Source of the DNA: Granulicella sp.
Lineage (GTDB): Bacteria; Acidobacteriota; Terriglobia; Terriglobales; Acidobacteriaceae
Length of the DNA: 64,000 bases
Assembly (NCBI GenBank): GCA_025357875.1
Contig: JANYLK010000055.1
Location: 62,001 to 126,000 of the forward strand
Reading direction: 5' to 3'
Shown: piece after piece, positions 8,202 to 16,457 of the stretch
How the letters are laid out: each line of letters starts with the position of its first letter
Numbering within the stretch: the first letter of the stretch is position 1
The notes under the pieces: model-generated
Told to the model about the DNA's origin: nothing
The model's database searches: none
Seen by the model: only the letters and a program-made list of their open reading frames with translations
Translations under genes and position numbers: made by a program

Positions 8202-9935
8202 CTAGGGCCGCGCGGAGATGACATTCGCTTTCGGGGCGATGGGCGTTAGTTGGCCACCTTGCTTGAGCTTGTAGAAGCCATCTACAGGAACCTGCGTGAA
8301 AGCCTGAGTCGCACCGCCCGGCCAGTTCACCTCAACTTTGTCGATTGTGCGGGCCGCCCCAAGTCCGAAGTGCAAAGCCAGTTCGCTTTGTGACAGGTAA
8401 CTACCTCCACTCCGCACTTCGCCGAGTTGATGAACCTTGCCCGTGGTAACTCGCACTCGTGCGTTGAGTGCAAGCTTGTTCGTAGGAGCGCCCTCGAGCG
8501 CGATGCTGACCCAATGGTTGGCGGGATCGGCGCGGCTCTCCAAAATCATAGGCGAACCATCAAGGTTTTCTACGATGATGTCGAGTACGCCGCGACGGAA
8601 GAGGTCCGCCACAGCAAGCCCGCGACTCACCTGTGGCACAAGAACATCTTTCCCCGCCGTCGCACCGGCCGCACGAAAAGTTCCATCGTGCTGATTCATG
8701 TAAATGAGTTTGGGCTCGCGGTACGCCGTTCCTCCCTTGCCCGTTTCCACCTGCGGGTAGACGTGGCCGTTGACCAGCACCAGATCCAGCCAGCCGGAGT
8801 TATCCAGGTCAACGAAAGCGTCACCCCAGCCCACATACGGCACACTCGCACGTGCGATCCCAGCAGTATGGGATACATCCGTGAAGCTCAGCGAACCATC
8901 GTTGCGATACAGCGTGGCGTATTCATCGCTGAAATGAGAGATTGCAATGCTCATCAAACCGCTGTGGTTGTAGTCGCCGAGCGCGACACCCATATTCGCC
9001 TGCTCCATTCCCTCTTCACTCACCGCGACTCCGCTATCGAGCGCAATCTCCTTGAAGCGTCCGTCTCCTTCGTTGCGATATAGAAAATTAGGCTCACCGT
9101 CATTTGCGACGAACAAGTCAAGCTTGCCGTTGTTGTCGAGATCGGACCACACCGCTCCCAATCCGAAGAAGTGACGAGGATCATCGACTCCGGCCTGCTT
9201 CGAAACCTCTGTGAACGTTCCGTTACCGTTGTTGTGGAAGAGAGAGTCCGGCGAACCCGGCAAACCACGAGGTCCGCACTGCACGGCAACATCGTGATAC
9301 TGACACGTCTTCTTCGACCCGAACGAAGGCAAGTCGTGAAGATTCAAGTCGACGTAATGCGGCACGAAAAGATCGGAGTTGCCGTCGCCATCGTAGTCGC
9401 CGAAGACAGCACCTGTGGCCCAGCCCTCATCTTTATCCAGCCCGGACGCCTTGGTTACATCGGTGAACGTGCCGTCCCCATTGTTCCGGTAGAGAATGAC
9501 TCCGCCGAAGCAGCTAACGATCAGGTCGGGGCGTCCATCGTTGTTATAGTCGCCTACAGCCGCGCCCATCGCCCAGCACGGAACGCCGACACCAGCCTTA
9601 TCAGTCACGTCGGTGAAGGTGCCGTCATGGTTGTTGTGGTACAGCGCACTGCGCGCCTTCTTTCCTGCCAGGGCCATTGCGACACTCGGTGCATTGGTAA
9701 AATAAAGGTCAGGCCAGCCGTCGCCGTCGTAATCGATGACCGCGACCCCACCACTCATCGACTCCACGATGTACTTCTGGTCAGAACTTGATATGTGATC
9801 GAAGTGAATGCCTGTAGATGCGGTGATATCCACCAGTTGAGGAATATGCGCCGGCCTCTGCGCCCACGCCTGCGAGAACAGGACTCCCGCGCAGATTAAA
9901 CGCACCCATCCGCGTAAACAAGACCGTCGTGTCAC
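8202..9935 (-). CDS. CRTAC1-family FG-GAP/ASPIC-UnbV secreted protein
   Basis: A 577-aa exported protein. The signal peptide (residues 1-25, ends AWAQ) is followed by six or seven FG-GAP/VCBS-type repeats with calcium-binding-loop signatures such as DYDGDGWPDLY, DYNNDGRPDLI and DLDNNGKLDLF. The C-terminal ASPIC/UnbV domain covers residues about 460-550. Family members form beta-propellers with binding rather than known catalytic roles. The start overlaps the stop of the TPR gene by 4 bases (ATGA), so the two are translationally coupled. With the TonB receptor upstream they form a three-gene cluster. I infer a surface or periplasmic glycan-binding role in the uptake system; direct evidence for binding is absent. 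Confidence 0.9.
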   Translation of the reverse strand: MTRRSCLRGWVRLICAGVLFSQAWAQRPAHIPQLVDITASTGIHFDHISSSDQKYIVESMSGGVAVIDYDGDGWPDLYFTNAPSVAMALAGKKARSALYHNNHDGTFTDVTDKAGVGVPCWAMGAAVGDYNNDGRPDLIVSCFGGVILYRNNGDGTFTDVTKASGLDKDEGWATGAVFGDYDGDGNSDLFVPHYVDLNLHDLPSFGSKKTCQYHDVAVQCGPRGLPGSPDSLFHNNGNGTFTEVSKQAGVDDPRHFFGLGAVWSDLDNNGKLDLFVANDGEPNFLYRNEGDGRFKEIALDSGVAVSEEGMEQANMGVALGDYNHSGLMSIAISHFSDEYATLYRNDGSLSFTDVSHTAGIARASVPYVGWGDAFVDLDNSGWLDLVLVNGHVYPQVETGKGGTAYREPKLIYMNQHDGTFRAAGATAGKDVLVPQVSRGLAVADLFRRGVLDIIVENLDGSPMILESRADPANHWVSIALEGAPTNKLALNARVRVTTGKVHQLGEVRSGGSYLSQSELALHFGLGAARTIDKVEVNWPGGATQAFTQVPVDGFYKLKQGGQLTPIAPKANVISARP

Positions 9936-11134
9936 TTGGGCTGCTCGTCCGATGGACCAGCTTGCCTCATGTTCTGGTACACCGCCTTCAGCTTCTCGCG
10001 TTCGTCCTTATAGCGTTGATAAAGTTCCAACTCGCGCTTTACATCGTTAGGACGCTTCAGCTTGCGGTACACAACACTTAGCCGATAGTGAGCCAGACTG
10101 TTGGACGGGTCTGCAGCTTCAACTCGTTCAAGCAGCGAAGCTGCTGCCGCAGAATTACCCCTCTCAGAAAGAATATTGGCCGACCCAATCTCCGCGTCTG
10201 CATAGTTCGGCTGAATCTTTAACGCCTGCTGATACGAGGACATGGCCGCGGTCGAGTCGCCTTGCTCTAATTCAATATCTCCCAGCCTGCTCGCAGCCTT
10301 CGGATCGTTAGGTGCAGTCTGCACCGCAAGCTTGTATTGTTCCAGTGAATCCGCGCGCAGACGCTGATCGTCCGAGGCATGGAGCGCTTCGGCCAACTCA
10401 AAATGTATACCCGGCAGCGACGGATCGAGTTCAAGCGCCTTGCGCAGATTATTAGTGGTGCCGGCAAGGTCACGCTCCCGTTGAAGTTCGTGCGCCATCG
10501 CCTGGTGTAGCTGCCCAGATTCAGGCGCAGCAAGAGCCAGGTCCAGCAGCGCCTCCACGGCCATGTCGTTGTGGATGCGGTAGGACGTATAAAGCAGGTT
10601 GGCGTCGGTCGGCTTGGACTTCAAGAGCACATCAACGGTCTCGGCCGCCTTATCGAGTTCTCCCGCGCTGGAGTAGCTCTCGATCAGGTCTCTGCCAACA
10701 TCCAATTTAAGCTTCTCGTCCTCAATGCGCGGAAAGGCAGCTTCAAGGTCGCGGCGACCACTGAGACCGTCACCAACGCGGCGCTCGGCAAGCCCAAGCA
10801 GCGACTGAATCTTTGGCAGGTCGGGCTTCAGCTTCAGCGCCTCCCTCAATTGTGGAATGGCCGGCACAAACTCACCCTGAAAGAAAAGCAGCACTCCTAG
10901 ATTCGCATGAGCTTCGAGGTTGTTCGGATCCAGCGCAAGCACCGCTTGCAACTCCGGGATTGCCTTGATTGGCTCATGCTGCGCGAGGTATTGCTGTGAG
11001 AGCCGAATGTGATGGGAGAGCGGAGCTTCCTTATCTCCGTCAGCGGAAGTGCCTTGGCCCAAAACCGACGCTGCGGACAACATAAGCAACATCATCGCCA
11101 GCATCGTTTGCGCTTGCATCGTGAGTGAAATCAT
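9932..11134 (-). CDS. Secreted tetratricopeptide-repeat protein
   Basis: A 400-aa exported TPR protein. The N-terminal signal peptide (MQAQTMLAMMLLMLSAASVLGQ) is followed by roughly nine TPR-like helix pairs, for example AIPELQAVLALDPNNLEAHANLG and AMSSYQQALKIQPNYADAEIG. TPRs mediate protein-protein contacts. Because SusD proteins are themselves built on a TPR scaffold, this protein could be the functional stand-in for SusD beside the TonB receptor; that is inference. The gene starts 67 bp after the receptor stop, just past a strong terminator hairpin, and its stop overlaps the start of the CRTAC1-like gene. GGGGT directly before the ATG is a weak ribosome-binding site. Confidence 0.9.
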   Translation of the reverse strand: MISLTMQAQTMLAMMLLMLSAASVLGQGTSADGDKEAPLSHHIRLSQQYLAQHEPIKAIPELQAVLALDPNNLEAHANLGVLLFFQGEFVPAIPQLREALKLKPDLPKIQSLLGLAERRVGDGLSGRRDLEAAFPRIEDEKLKLDVGRDLIESYSSAGELDKAAETVDVLLKSKPTDANLLYTSYRIHNDMAVEALLDLALAAPESGQLHQAMAHELQRERDLAGTTNNLRKALELDPSLPGIHFELAEALHASDDQRLRADSLEQYKLAVQTAPNDPKAASRLGDIELEQGDSTAAMSSYQQALKIQPNYADAEIGSANILSERGNSAAAASLLERVEAADPSNSLAHYRLSVVYRKLKRPNDVKRELELYQRYKDEREKLKAVYQNMRQAGPSDEQPK

Positions 11135-11149
11135 ACCCCGTACCGGATG

Positions 11150-11186
11150 AAAAAAAAGGACGGGCGGCCCGCAGGCCGCCCAGTCC
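11150..11186 (-). terminator. Rho-independent terminator between TonB gene and TPR gene
   Basis: On the minus strand a 12-bp GC-rich stem with one bulged base (GGACTGGGCGGCC pairing with GGCCGCCCGTCC, loop TGCG) is followed by eight T residues. It sits after the receptor stop and 16 bases before the TPR start codon, so it should reduce, not abolish, expression of the two downstream genes relative to the receptor. Confidence 0.85.
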
Positions 11187-11201
11187 TGCTAGTGACGCAT
11201 T

Positions 11202-14200
11202 TTAGAATGACAAGCGCAATCCGCCCTGCAGCACACGGCCACCAGTGGTCGCCCCATTAATCTGAGGTCCGCTCCCTATGTTGTCGAAGTTGGTATTTGG
11301 CTGCCCGAGGTTAGTATGGTTGAACGCGTTGGTTGCATCGACGCGAAGTTGAAGTCTGACCTGCTCATAGAAGGCAAACTCTTTTCCTGCAGAGATGTTT
11401 ACCAGTTCGAGTCCAGGACCATACAGGAAGTTCCGGCGAGTGTTGCCGAATGTGCCGTTCACAGGATCACTGAAGGCAGCAACGTTATACCAGTTGTAGC
11501 TGGTGCGGCCACCCTGGGGAATGGTCGACCCGCCGTTATAGTTTGCGAAGGGTGATGTCTTTGATGGTCCTATCAATGCATCACTCTTGGTTGCATTTAC
11601 GCTGAACGGATTGCCACTTCGGAACTGCATTGTGCTCGAAATCTGATAACCACCCAGGATCGCATCCACGAAGGGATTCTTGTTCAGGAACATGCGTCCC
11701 CGGCCTATCGGAAGTTCATAGACAATGTTTCCCTTGAAGGAATTGCGGATATCAAAGTTAGAGTTGCTGTAGTTGGAAGCGGCATCTTTGTACTGCCGTT
11801 GCTGCGGGCCCGCGCGGCTACCCCATCCGGACGAATCCTGATCGTCCAGGAAGTGTGACCACGTGTAGTTGAAGTTGAAGCTCACACCTCGCGCCATGCG
11901 GCGGTTTACCGACGCCTGCAGCGAGTTGTAGTTGGATATGCCATCGTTGGTGCTGCCGTTGATTTGGTTAAACGTAGGATTTACCCTGGCAGCTTTAAAG
12001 CTATTAAAGCCTGGTGACATCGCTGACATTGGCGCTTGGTTGATGTCCGTCGGAAAATTCAGATTGAAGCCATGGCTGGCGACGTAGGCCAGTTCAAACG
12101 ATGTATTTGAACCGATCGAACGCTGCATATCCAGGTTCCACTGGTAGATCTTCGGATCAGGCGTATCGAACTGCGTGTAATTGACGCTCTGTCCGTTATA
12201 CCTGGCCGGGTTGGTGTTATTCGATTGCGTGTAGGGCAATGGCTGACCATTGGCCACCTCGGTCCCGGGGCCGCCGAGCACGACCGCTGCCGTAACCCCG
12301 TTACTAGGATCGTTGTAGTTGCCGGAGGCGCTCAAAAGTCCGCCCATGCCACCTCCGTAGGTATCAAGGCTGAGATTGTACGCATAGAGTCCGAAGCCCC
12401 CACGAAGAGTCGTCCCAGGCGCCATCAGCCAGGAGAAGCCGGCCCGTGGCAGCAGGGTTGAGTACTTCGAGGATTGCAACGAACCTCGGCCATTCGCTTT
12501 TGTGTTCCCGTACCAGAAGGCGCCGGGAGTGTTGCTTACCGGGTTCAGCACGGAGGGGTCGTAGGTATCCTCATTGCCGTGAACTTCACTCCAGCCGCGA
12601 CGGATCTGGTAGCGCAGACCAACATTGACAGTTAGGTTGGGCGTTACCTTGTAGTCGTCCTGGACAAATACCTGCGGTGTCTTCAGACGAGCGCCGTACT
12701 CGGGAGAAACGCCGGCGTTCCAGCTGTTGGCCTGGCCGAGCAGGAAGTCAGCGTAGTCCGTGCCCGTGCCTCCATTGGGAACAGCTACGCCAGCAGCATT
12801 CAAGGTCCACTGCTGCGTGTACTGACCGGAGAATTGAAAGGTTCCGGCGTTCTGGTTGCCCCAGGCGGTTGAGTTGTCGTCATAGATCAGCATCTCGCCG
12901 CCGAAGTGGAGAACGTGTTTTCCCCGAATCAAAGTGACTACGTCCGAAGGGTCGAACACGTGCTCTTTATAGACCGAATTGCTTTGCGGCTGGATCCAGC
13001 TGTAAGGATAATTGTTGATGAACTGGATTGCGGGAATCGTATCCGCCTTGGCGAACTGCCAGCCCAGGGCGCCTGAAATCCCCTTACCGAAAGAGTCGTC
13101 CGTGAAGAAGTTGCCTTGGTAGGTATAGCCAATACGCGCTTCGTTCACTGCATGAGCGCTGAAGGTATGAACCTCAGTGATCTGCGGATTGTAGCTGTCG
13201 ACATCCTGATTCTGGCAGTTAACCGGGCATGCAGTAATGTTGCTCGGCGCAACCACGGGCACGTCCCTCTGGGTCACTGACATCGTCAATCTGTCCTTGG
13301 CTGTGATGTCGTAATCCAAGCGGCCAAAATAACGACGAACGGGGTTCGATCCAGGAACGGCACTCTGGAAGTTGTGTTGGATCTGGCCCTGACCGTTAGC
13401 CTGTCCGGCAAGGAAGACGCCAGTAGCAATGTGGGTCGTCGGAGTTGGGTAGAACTTTTGGAAGTTTGCCGCAACCTTGTCGAACTTGGAAGCGGGAACG
13501 GCATTGGTTCCGTACTCGCTGAGGAACGATTGCCGAATCGGGTATGGGTTTCCATTTATATCGTGACCAATGGTTTGCGTCGTTGGGTCGTAGATTAGCG
13601 GCTGCCCGGTGAAGTCCCCTCCCATAACCGCGACTGTCGGGACATCCAGGGTTGAAGTCCCGCTGGCTCCGCGGCTGACAATCTGGTCGTAGTTAAAGAA
13701 GAAAAATGCTTTGTTCTTCACGACCGGCAGCAGCACCGGCCCGCCGATGGAACCACCGAAATTGTTATAACGGTGACTGTAGTGAGGCTTCGATCCTGGA
13801 GTGTTGATCTGTGGGTTCAGCGCGTTGAACTGCGTGCTCTGGAAATAGTCATATCCCGTACCGTGGAAATGACCAGTCCCGCCTTTGCTGATCTGGTTGA
13901 AGATGATGCCACCGATGCCGTACTGCGCGGAAAAGGCGGAAGTCGATACTTGCAGCTCCGAAACCGTCTCGAAGATGTTCACATCAGCATTCTGGCTGTG
14001 CGAAAGCGTGGTCGAGGCGCCGTCAGCAAGCACGTTGCTGTACGGCAGATTGCCGTTGGCCGAAACCTCCTGGCCAGGGCTGACTTGTCCTGCAGCGCTG
14101 TTCGAACCTGAGGTTCCCGGAAGTAGAATGGCGAAATTTTGCCAATCCTGTCCAACGTTCGGCAGCTTGGACATCGACCGCGCCACAAGGGTCGTCTGCT

Positions 14201-14606
14201 GTGTGCCTGATTCGGTGTCCAGAAGCGGAATGTCGGTATTTACCTCGACAGTTTCGGTGGTTGAACCGACCTTTAAGATCGCGTTTACGGTCGAAACTCC
14301 CACCTGCAGCGAGATCGCAGAACGCTCCAACTTGGTAAAGCCGTCCTTCGCAAACGTCACCTTGTAGGTGCCGACCACGATGGAAGAAGTGTCGTAGAGC
14401 CCATCTTGGTTGGTGCTCAGAACCTTGGTGATTCCGGTTTCTATGTTAACGACTGTCACTGTGACGTTAGGCACGAGTGCGCCGGTCTGATCGGTAACGA
14501 CTCCTCGAATATCGCCGGAATTTGTGGCCTGCCCCACGGCCACCGCAAAACTCGACGCGCAAAGTGCAATGACAAGAAAAGCGCGAATCCTCAAAAATAA
14601 TTTCAT
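11202..14606 (-). CDS. TonB-dependent receptor with carboxypeptidase-regulatory-like N-terminal domain
   Basis: A 1134-aa outer-membrane receptor of the Oar/Cna-like type common in Acidobacteriota. The signal peptide covers residues 1-26. A CarboxypepD_reg/Cna-B-like domain (IRGVVTDQTGALVPNVTVTV) occupies residues about 30-115, followed by a plug domain and a long beta-barrel that ends in the aromatic terminus GGLRLSF. A perfect AGGAGG Shine-Dalgarno lies 5 bases before the ATG. It has its own promoter and two putative operator sites. Such receptors import large substrates with TonB energy; co-regulation with GH30/GH3 suggests glucan oligosaccharides, but the substrate is not visible from sequence. 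No SusD homologue is adjacent; TPR and FG-GAP genes follow instead. Confidence 0.94.
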   Translation of the reverse strand: MKLFLRIRAFLVIALCASSFAVAVGQATNSGDIRGVVTDQTGALVPNVTVTVVNIETGITKVLSTNQDGLYDTSSIVVGTYKVTFAKDGFTKLERSAISLQVGVSTVNAILKVGSTTETVEVNTDIPLLDTESGTQQTTLVARSMSKLPNVGQDWQNFAILLPGTSGSNSAAGQVSPGQEVSANGNLPYSNVLADGASTTLSHSQNADVNIFETVSELQVSTSAFSAQYGIGGIIFNQISKGGTGHFHGTGYDYFQSTQFNALNPQINTPGSKPHYSHRYNNFGGSIGGPVLLPVVKNKAFFFFNYDQIVSRGASGTSTLDVPTVAVMGGDFTGQPLIYDPTTQTIGHDINGNPYPIRQSFLSEYGTNAVPASKFDKVAANFQKFYPTPTTHIATGVFLAGQANGQGQIQHNFQSAVPGSNPVRRYFGRLDYDITAKDRLTMSVTQRDVPVVAPSNITACPVNCQNQDVDSYNPQITEVHTFSAHAVNEARIGYTYQGNFFTDDSFGKGISGALGWQFAKADTIPAIQFINNYPYSWIQPQSNSVYKEHVFDPSDVVTLIRGKHVLHFGGEMLIYDDNSTAWGNQNAGTFQFSGQYTQQWTLNAAGVAVPNGGTGTDYADFLLGQANSWNAGVSPEYGARLKTPQVFVQDDYKVTPNLTVNVGLRYQIRRGWSEVHGNEDTYDPSVLNPVSNTPGAFWYGNTKANGRGSLQSSKYSTLLPRAGFSWLMAPGTTLRGGFGLYAYNLSLDTYGGGMGGLLSASGNYNDPSNGVTAAVVLGGPGTEVANGQPLPYTQSNNTNPARYNGQSVNYTQFDTPDPKIYQWNLDMQRSIGSNTSFELAYVASHGFNLNFPTDINQAPMSAMSPGFNSFKAARVNPTFNQINGSTNDGISNYNSLQASVNRRMARGVSFNFNYTWSHFLDDQDSSGWGSRAGPQQRQYKDAASNYSNSNFDIRNSFKGNIVYELPIGRGRMFLNKNPFVDAILGGYQISSTMQFRSGNPFSVNATKSDALIGPSKTSPFANYNGGSTIPQGGRTSYNWYNVAAFSDPVNGTFGNTRRNFLYGPGLELVNISAGKEFAFYEQVRLQLRVDATNAFNHTNLGQPNTNFDNIGSGPQINGATTGGRVLQGGLRLSF

Positions 14607-14610
14607 ACTG

Positions 14611-14616
14611 CCTCCT
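14611..14616 (-). promoter_or_regulatory. Strong ribosome-binding site of the TonB receptor gene
   Basis: AGGAGG on the minus strand, 4-5 bases before the ATG at 14606, is the full consensus complementary to 16S rRNA. It fixes the start of the receptor and suggests high expression. Confidence 0.85.
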
Positions 14617-14659
14617 AAAGTGTGTCACTTGCTTCTAGAACAGGCCCTCGGCTTCGAAG

Positions 14660-14671
14660 AAAAACGTTTGT
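14660..14671. promoter_or_regulatory. Putative LacI-family operator O3
   Basis: AAAAACGTTTGT matches the perfect O2 palindrome in 11 of 12 bases. It lies in the 5' leader of the TonB receptor gene, about 50 bases downstream of the predicted promoter. Confidence 0.55.
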
Positions 14672-14720
14672 CTACTTGAGGACACGCCGCCTCGCGAAGT
14701 CTCATTGGAATCGACACAGA

Positions 14721-14749
14721 TTTTTACGCCAGCCACCCACACTTGTCAA
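14721..14749 (-). promoter_or_regulatory. Promoter of the TonB receptor gene
   Basis: On the minus strand a perfect -35 TTGACA (14749-14744) and -10 TAAAAA (14726-14721) are separated by 17 bp. The surrounding sequence shares GCTTGACAAG and TGGCGTA-RAAA with the GH30 promoter. The message would have a leader of about 110 bases containing O3 and the AGGAGG site. Confidence 0.7.
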
Positions 14750-14799
14750 GCTGTGTTTCACAAACATTCTGATTGTTTGGTCTGACCATTCGCTTGAAG

Positions 14800-14811
14800 A
14801 CAAACGTGAGC
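14800..14811. promoter_or_regulatory. Putative operator half-site O4
   Basis: ACAAACGTGAGC keeps the left half of the palindrome perfectly and 9 of 12 bases overall. It lies about 50 bp upstream of the TonB promoter -35 box. Its centre is 140 bp from O3, so O3 and O4 bracket the promoter in a way that could allow a repression loop. Confidence 0.35.
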
Positions 14812-14986
14812 CTTTAGACTCAACGCGCATACGTCAAAGCGCTCGATAGCCGCGTATCCGAACAGCCACGGCTAATACCCTGACGAATCTGCTTTGCCGA
14901 CGCCGATCGGTGAGAAAGCTCTGCTCCGGCAAATGGAAGTCAACGCGCTCTCGGTGCTTAAGGCGTTGCAAGGGTCAAAAAGAAAA

Positions 14987-16219
14987 CTAGGTCGCACGGT
15001 CCGGAAGCGGCGCCTCGAACGACAGCACGACCATAATCAGGGTGGCAATGGCCGGAACAAAGAATCCAGCATGGAGCGAGCCTCGATGTGTGGAGACAAA
15101 GCCGGTGAGCCAAGGCAGCAATGCTGAGCCGACGCCCGCCAAAAAGAAGATCGTCCCGCCGGAGTGAAAGCGAAGAGCTGCGGCAAGCAGCAGCGGATAG
15201 ACCGGCCCGATGCCAAATCCGAGACAAGCAGCGGCAACAAAGAAGGGCCAGCCATGCAAACTGACGATTAGTGTGAGTGCAGAGGCTGTCATCGCGAGTA
15301 CGCTGCCCCGGATAACCCAGCGCTCTGCGGCTGCGCGCGGGGAGAAGGACCAGAAGAGCCGACTGAAAAGAAGCCCCGCCCAAAAACAGGTGGGAGCGGC
15401 GACGATTTGGGAGAAGGGGTCTCCGCCGCGTTTAGCGTAGGTGGCGAGCCAGCCGCCGGCGGAGGCTTCCACGCCCGTCGTGAGCATCACCAGGACAATC
15501 AGGCTTTTGGGAAGAGACCGAATGGAAGCCACTAAGCTGGTGGCTCGGTCGCCAAGAGCTGCCGCCACCCGCGGATGGTGAGGAATAGCCGGAACGGTAT
15601 CGCCTTGCCGATCAGCAACGCTCCCCTGTCTGGATAGCCGACGGACAGCCCAGGCTGCAAGCAGCACAAACAGCAAGGCAAGAGGGTACAGGCTGGGGCG
15701 GAGGTCAGCGGTCCGGAGAGTTCGAAGGACCAGCACAGGACACAGACTTGCGCCAACGGCCCACAGCAGGTTCAGACGGACGAGTGCCCTGGTGCTATTG
15801 CCCGCCTGCTTCTGGATCAGGAGACTGATGGATGTCATCACCGTCCCCAGGCCCAGACCGTAAAGCAACATGCAGCCGGTCGCGGCCCAGGGCGGGCAAA
15901 AGCTAAGTCCAACCGCCGCCAGCGCCACTGCAGCACCACCTCGGGAGAGCGCCCGGAGCAGCGGCCCGGACAGAAGCAGCGCGCCCAGCGATGAACCGAT
16001 CCATCCCACAAAAAACAGGTTTCCGCCGCCCTCGTCCGGAAGACTCCACCGTGCAAGCAGAATAGGGAGCATAACGCCCGGCAACGCGACGCCGATGCCT
16101 GTTGCAGCAAAGCCGAGATAAAGCGGCAGTACCTTCCAGACGCCCTCGCGATGCGACCCCAAATACGTACCCAGGTCGAGAGATGATGACACGACCGGAG
16201 CTGATTGCAGCTTGCTCAT
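14987..16219 (-). CDS. MFS transporter
   Basis: A 410-aa inner-membrane transporter with about twelve hydrophobic segments, for example LGFAATGIGVALPGVMLPILLA at the N-terminus and FFVAAACLGFGIGPVYPLLLAA late. The tracker start at 16312 adds 31 residues without transporter character; the ATG at 16219 (MSKLQSAPVV) starts closer to the first segment. The layout and the GIGPVYPLLL segment resemble sugar permeases of the MFS (FucP-like), but I cannot name a substrate. Its position next to the glucan locus makes monosaccharide uptake possible. No LacI-type palindrome was found at its start. It is divergent from the AAA ATPase gene. Confidence 0.82.
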   Translation of the reverse strand: MSKLQSAPVVSSSLDLGTYLGSHREGVWKVLPLYLGFAATGIGVALPGVMLPILLARWSLPDEGGGNLFFVGWIGSSLGALLLSGPLLRALSRGGAAVALAAVGLSFCPPWAATGCMLLYGLGLGTVMTSISLLIQKQAGNSTRALVRLNLLWAVGASLCPVLVLRTLRTADLRPSLYPLALLFVLLAAWAVRRLSRQGSVADRQGDTVPAIPHHPRVAAALGDRATSLVASIRSLPKSLIVLVMLTTGVEASAGGWLATYAKRGGDPFSQIVAAPTCFWAGLLFSRLFWSFSPRAAAERWVIRGSVLAMTASALTLIVSLHGWPFFVAAACLGFGIGPVYPLLLAAALRFHSGGTIFFLAGVGSALLPWLTGFVSTHRGSLHAGFFVPAIATLIMVVLSFEAPLPDRAT

Positions 16220-16457
16220 GGCTGATAGGATTTCGCATATTAGAGTACAGGACGGCTGCAACGGTCCTGCCTGCCCAGTCTTGCCGGCTCTCCAATTCCC
16301 ACTTGATACCATGCATCACCCGTCAGCGCAACCCCACAGAGTGCCAGTCCGCATGGGCGTTTCGGGGTGCAGCAACGCTGCGTTGGCCGTGGAACAATCG
16401 GGTCTCCGCCTTCACTCAGGGGCTTACAGGGGGGACATCATCGCTATCGCGGTTCGA

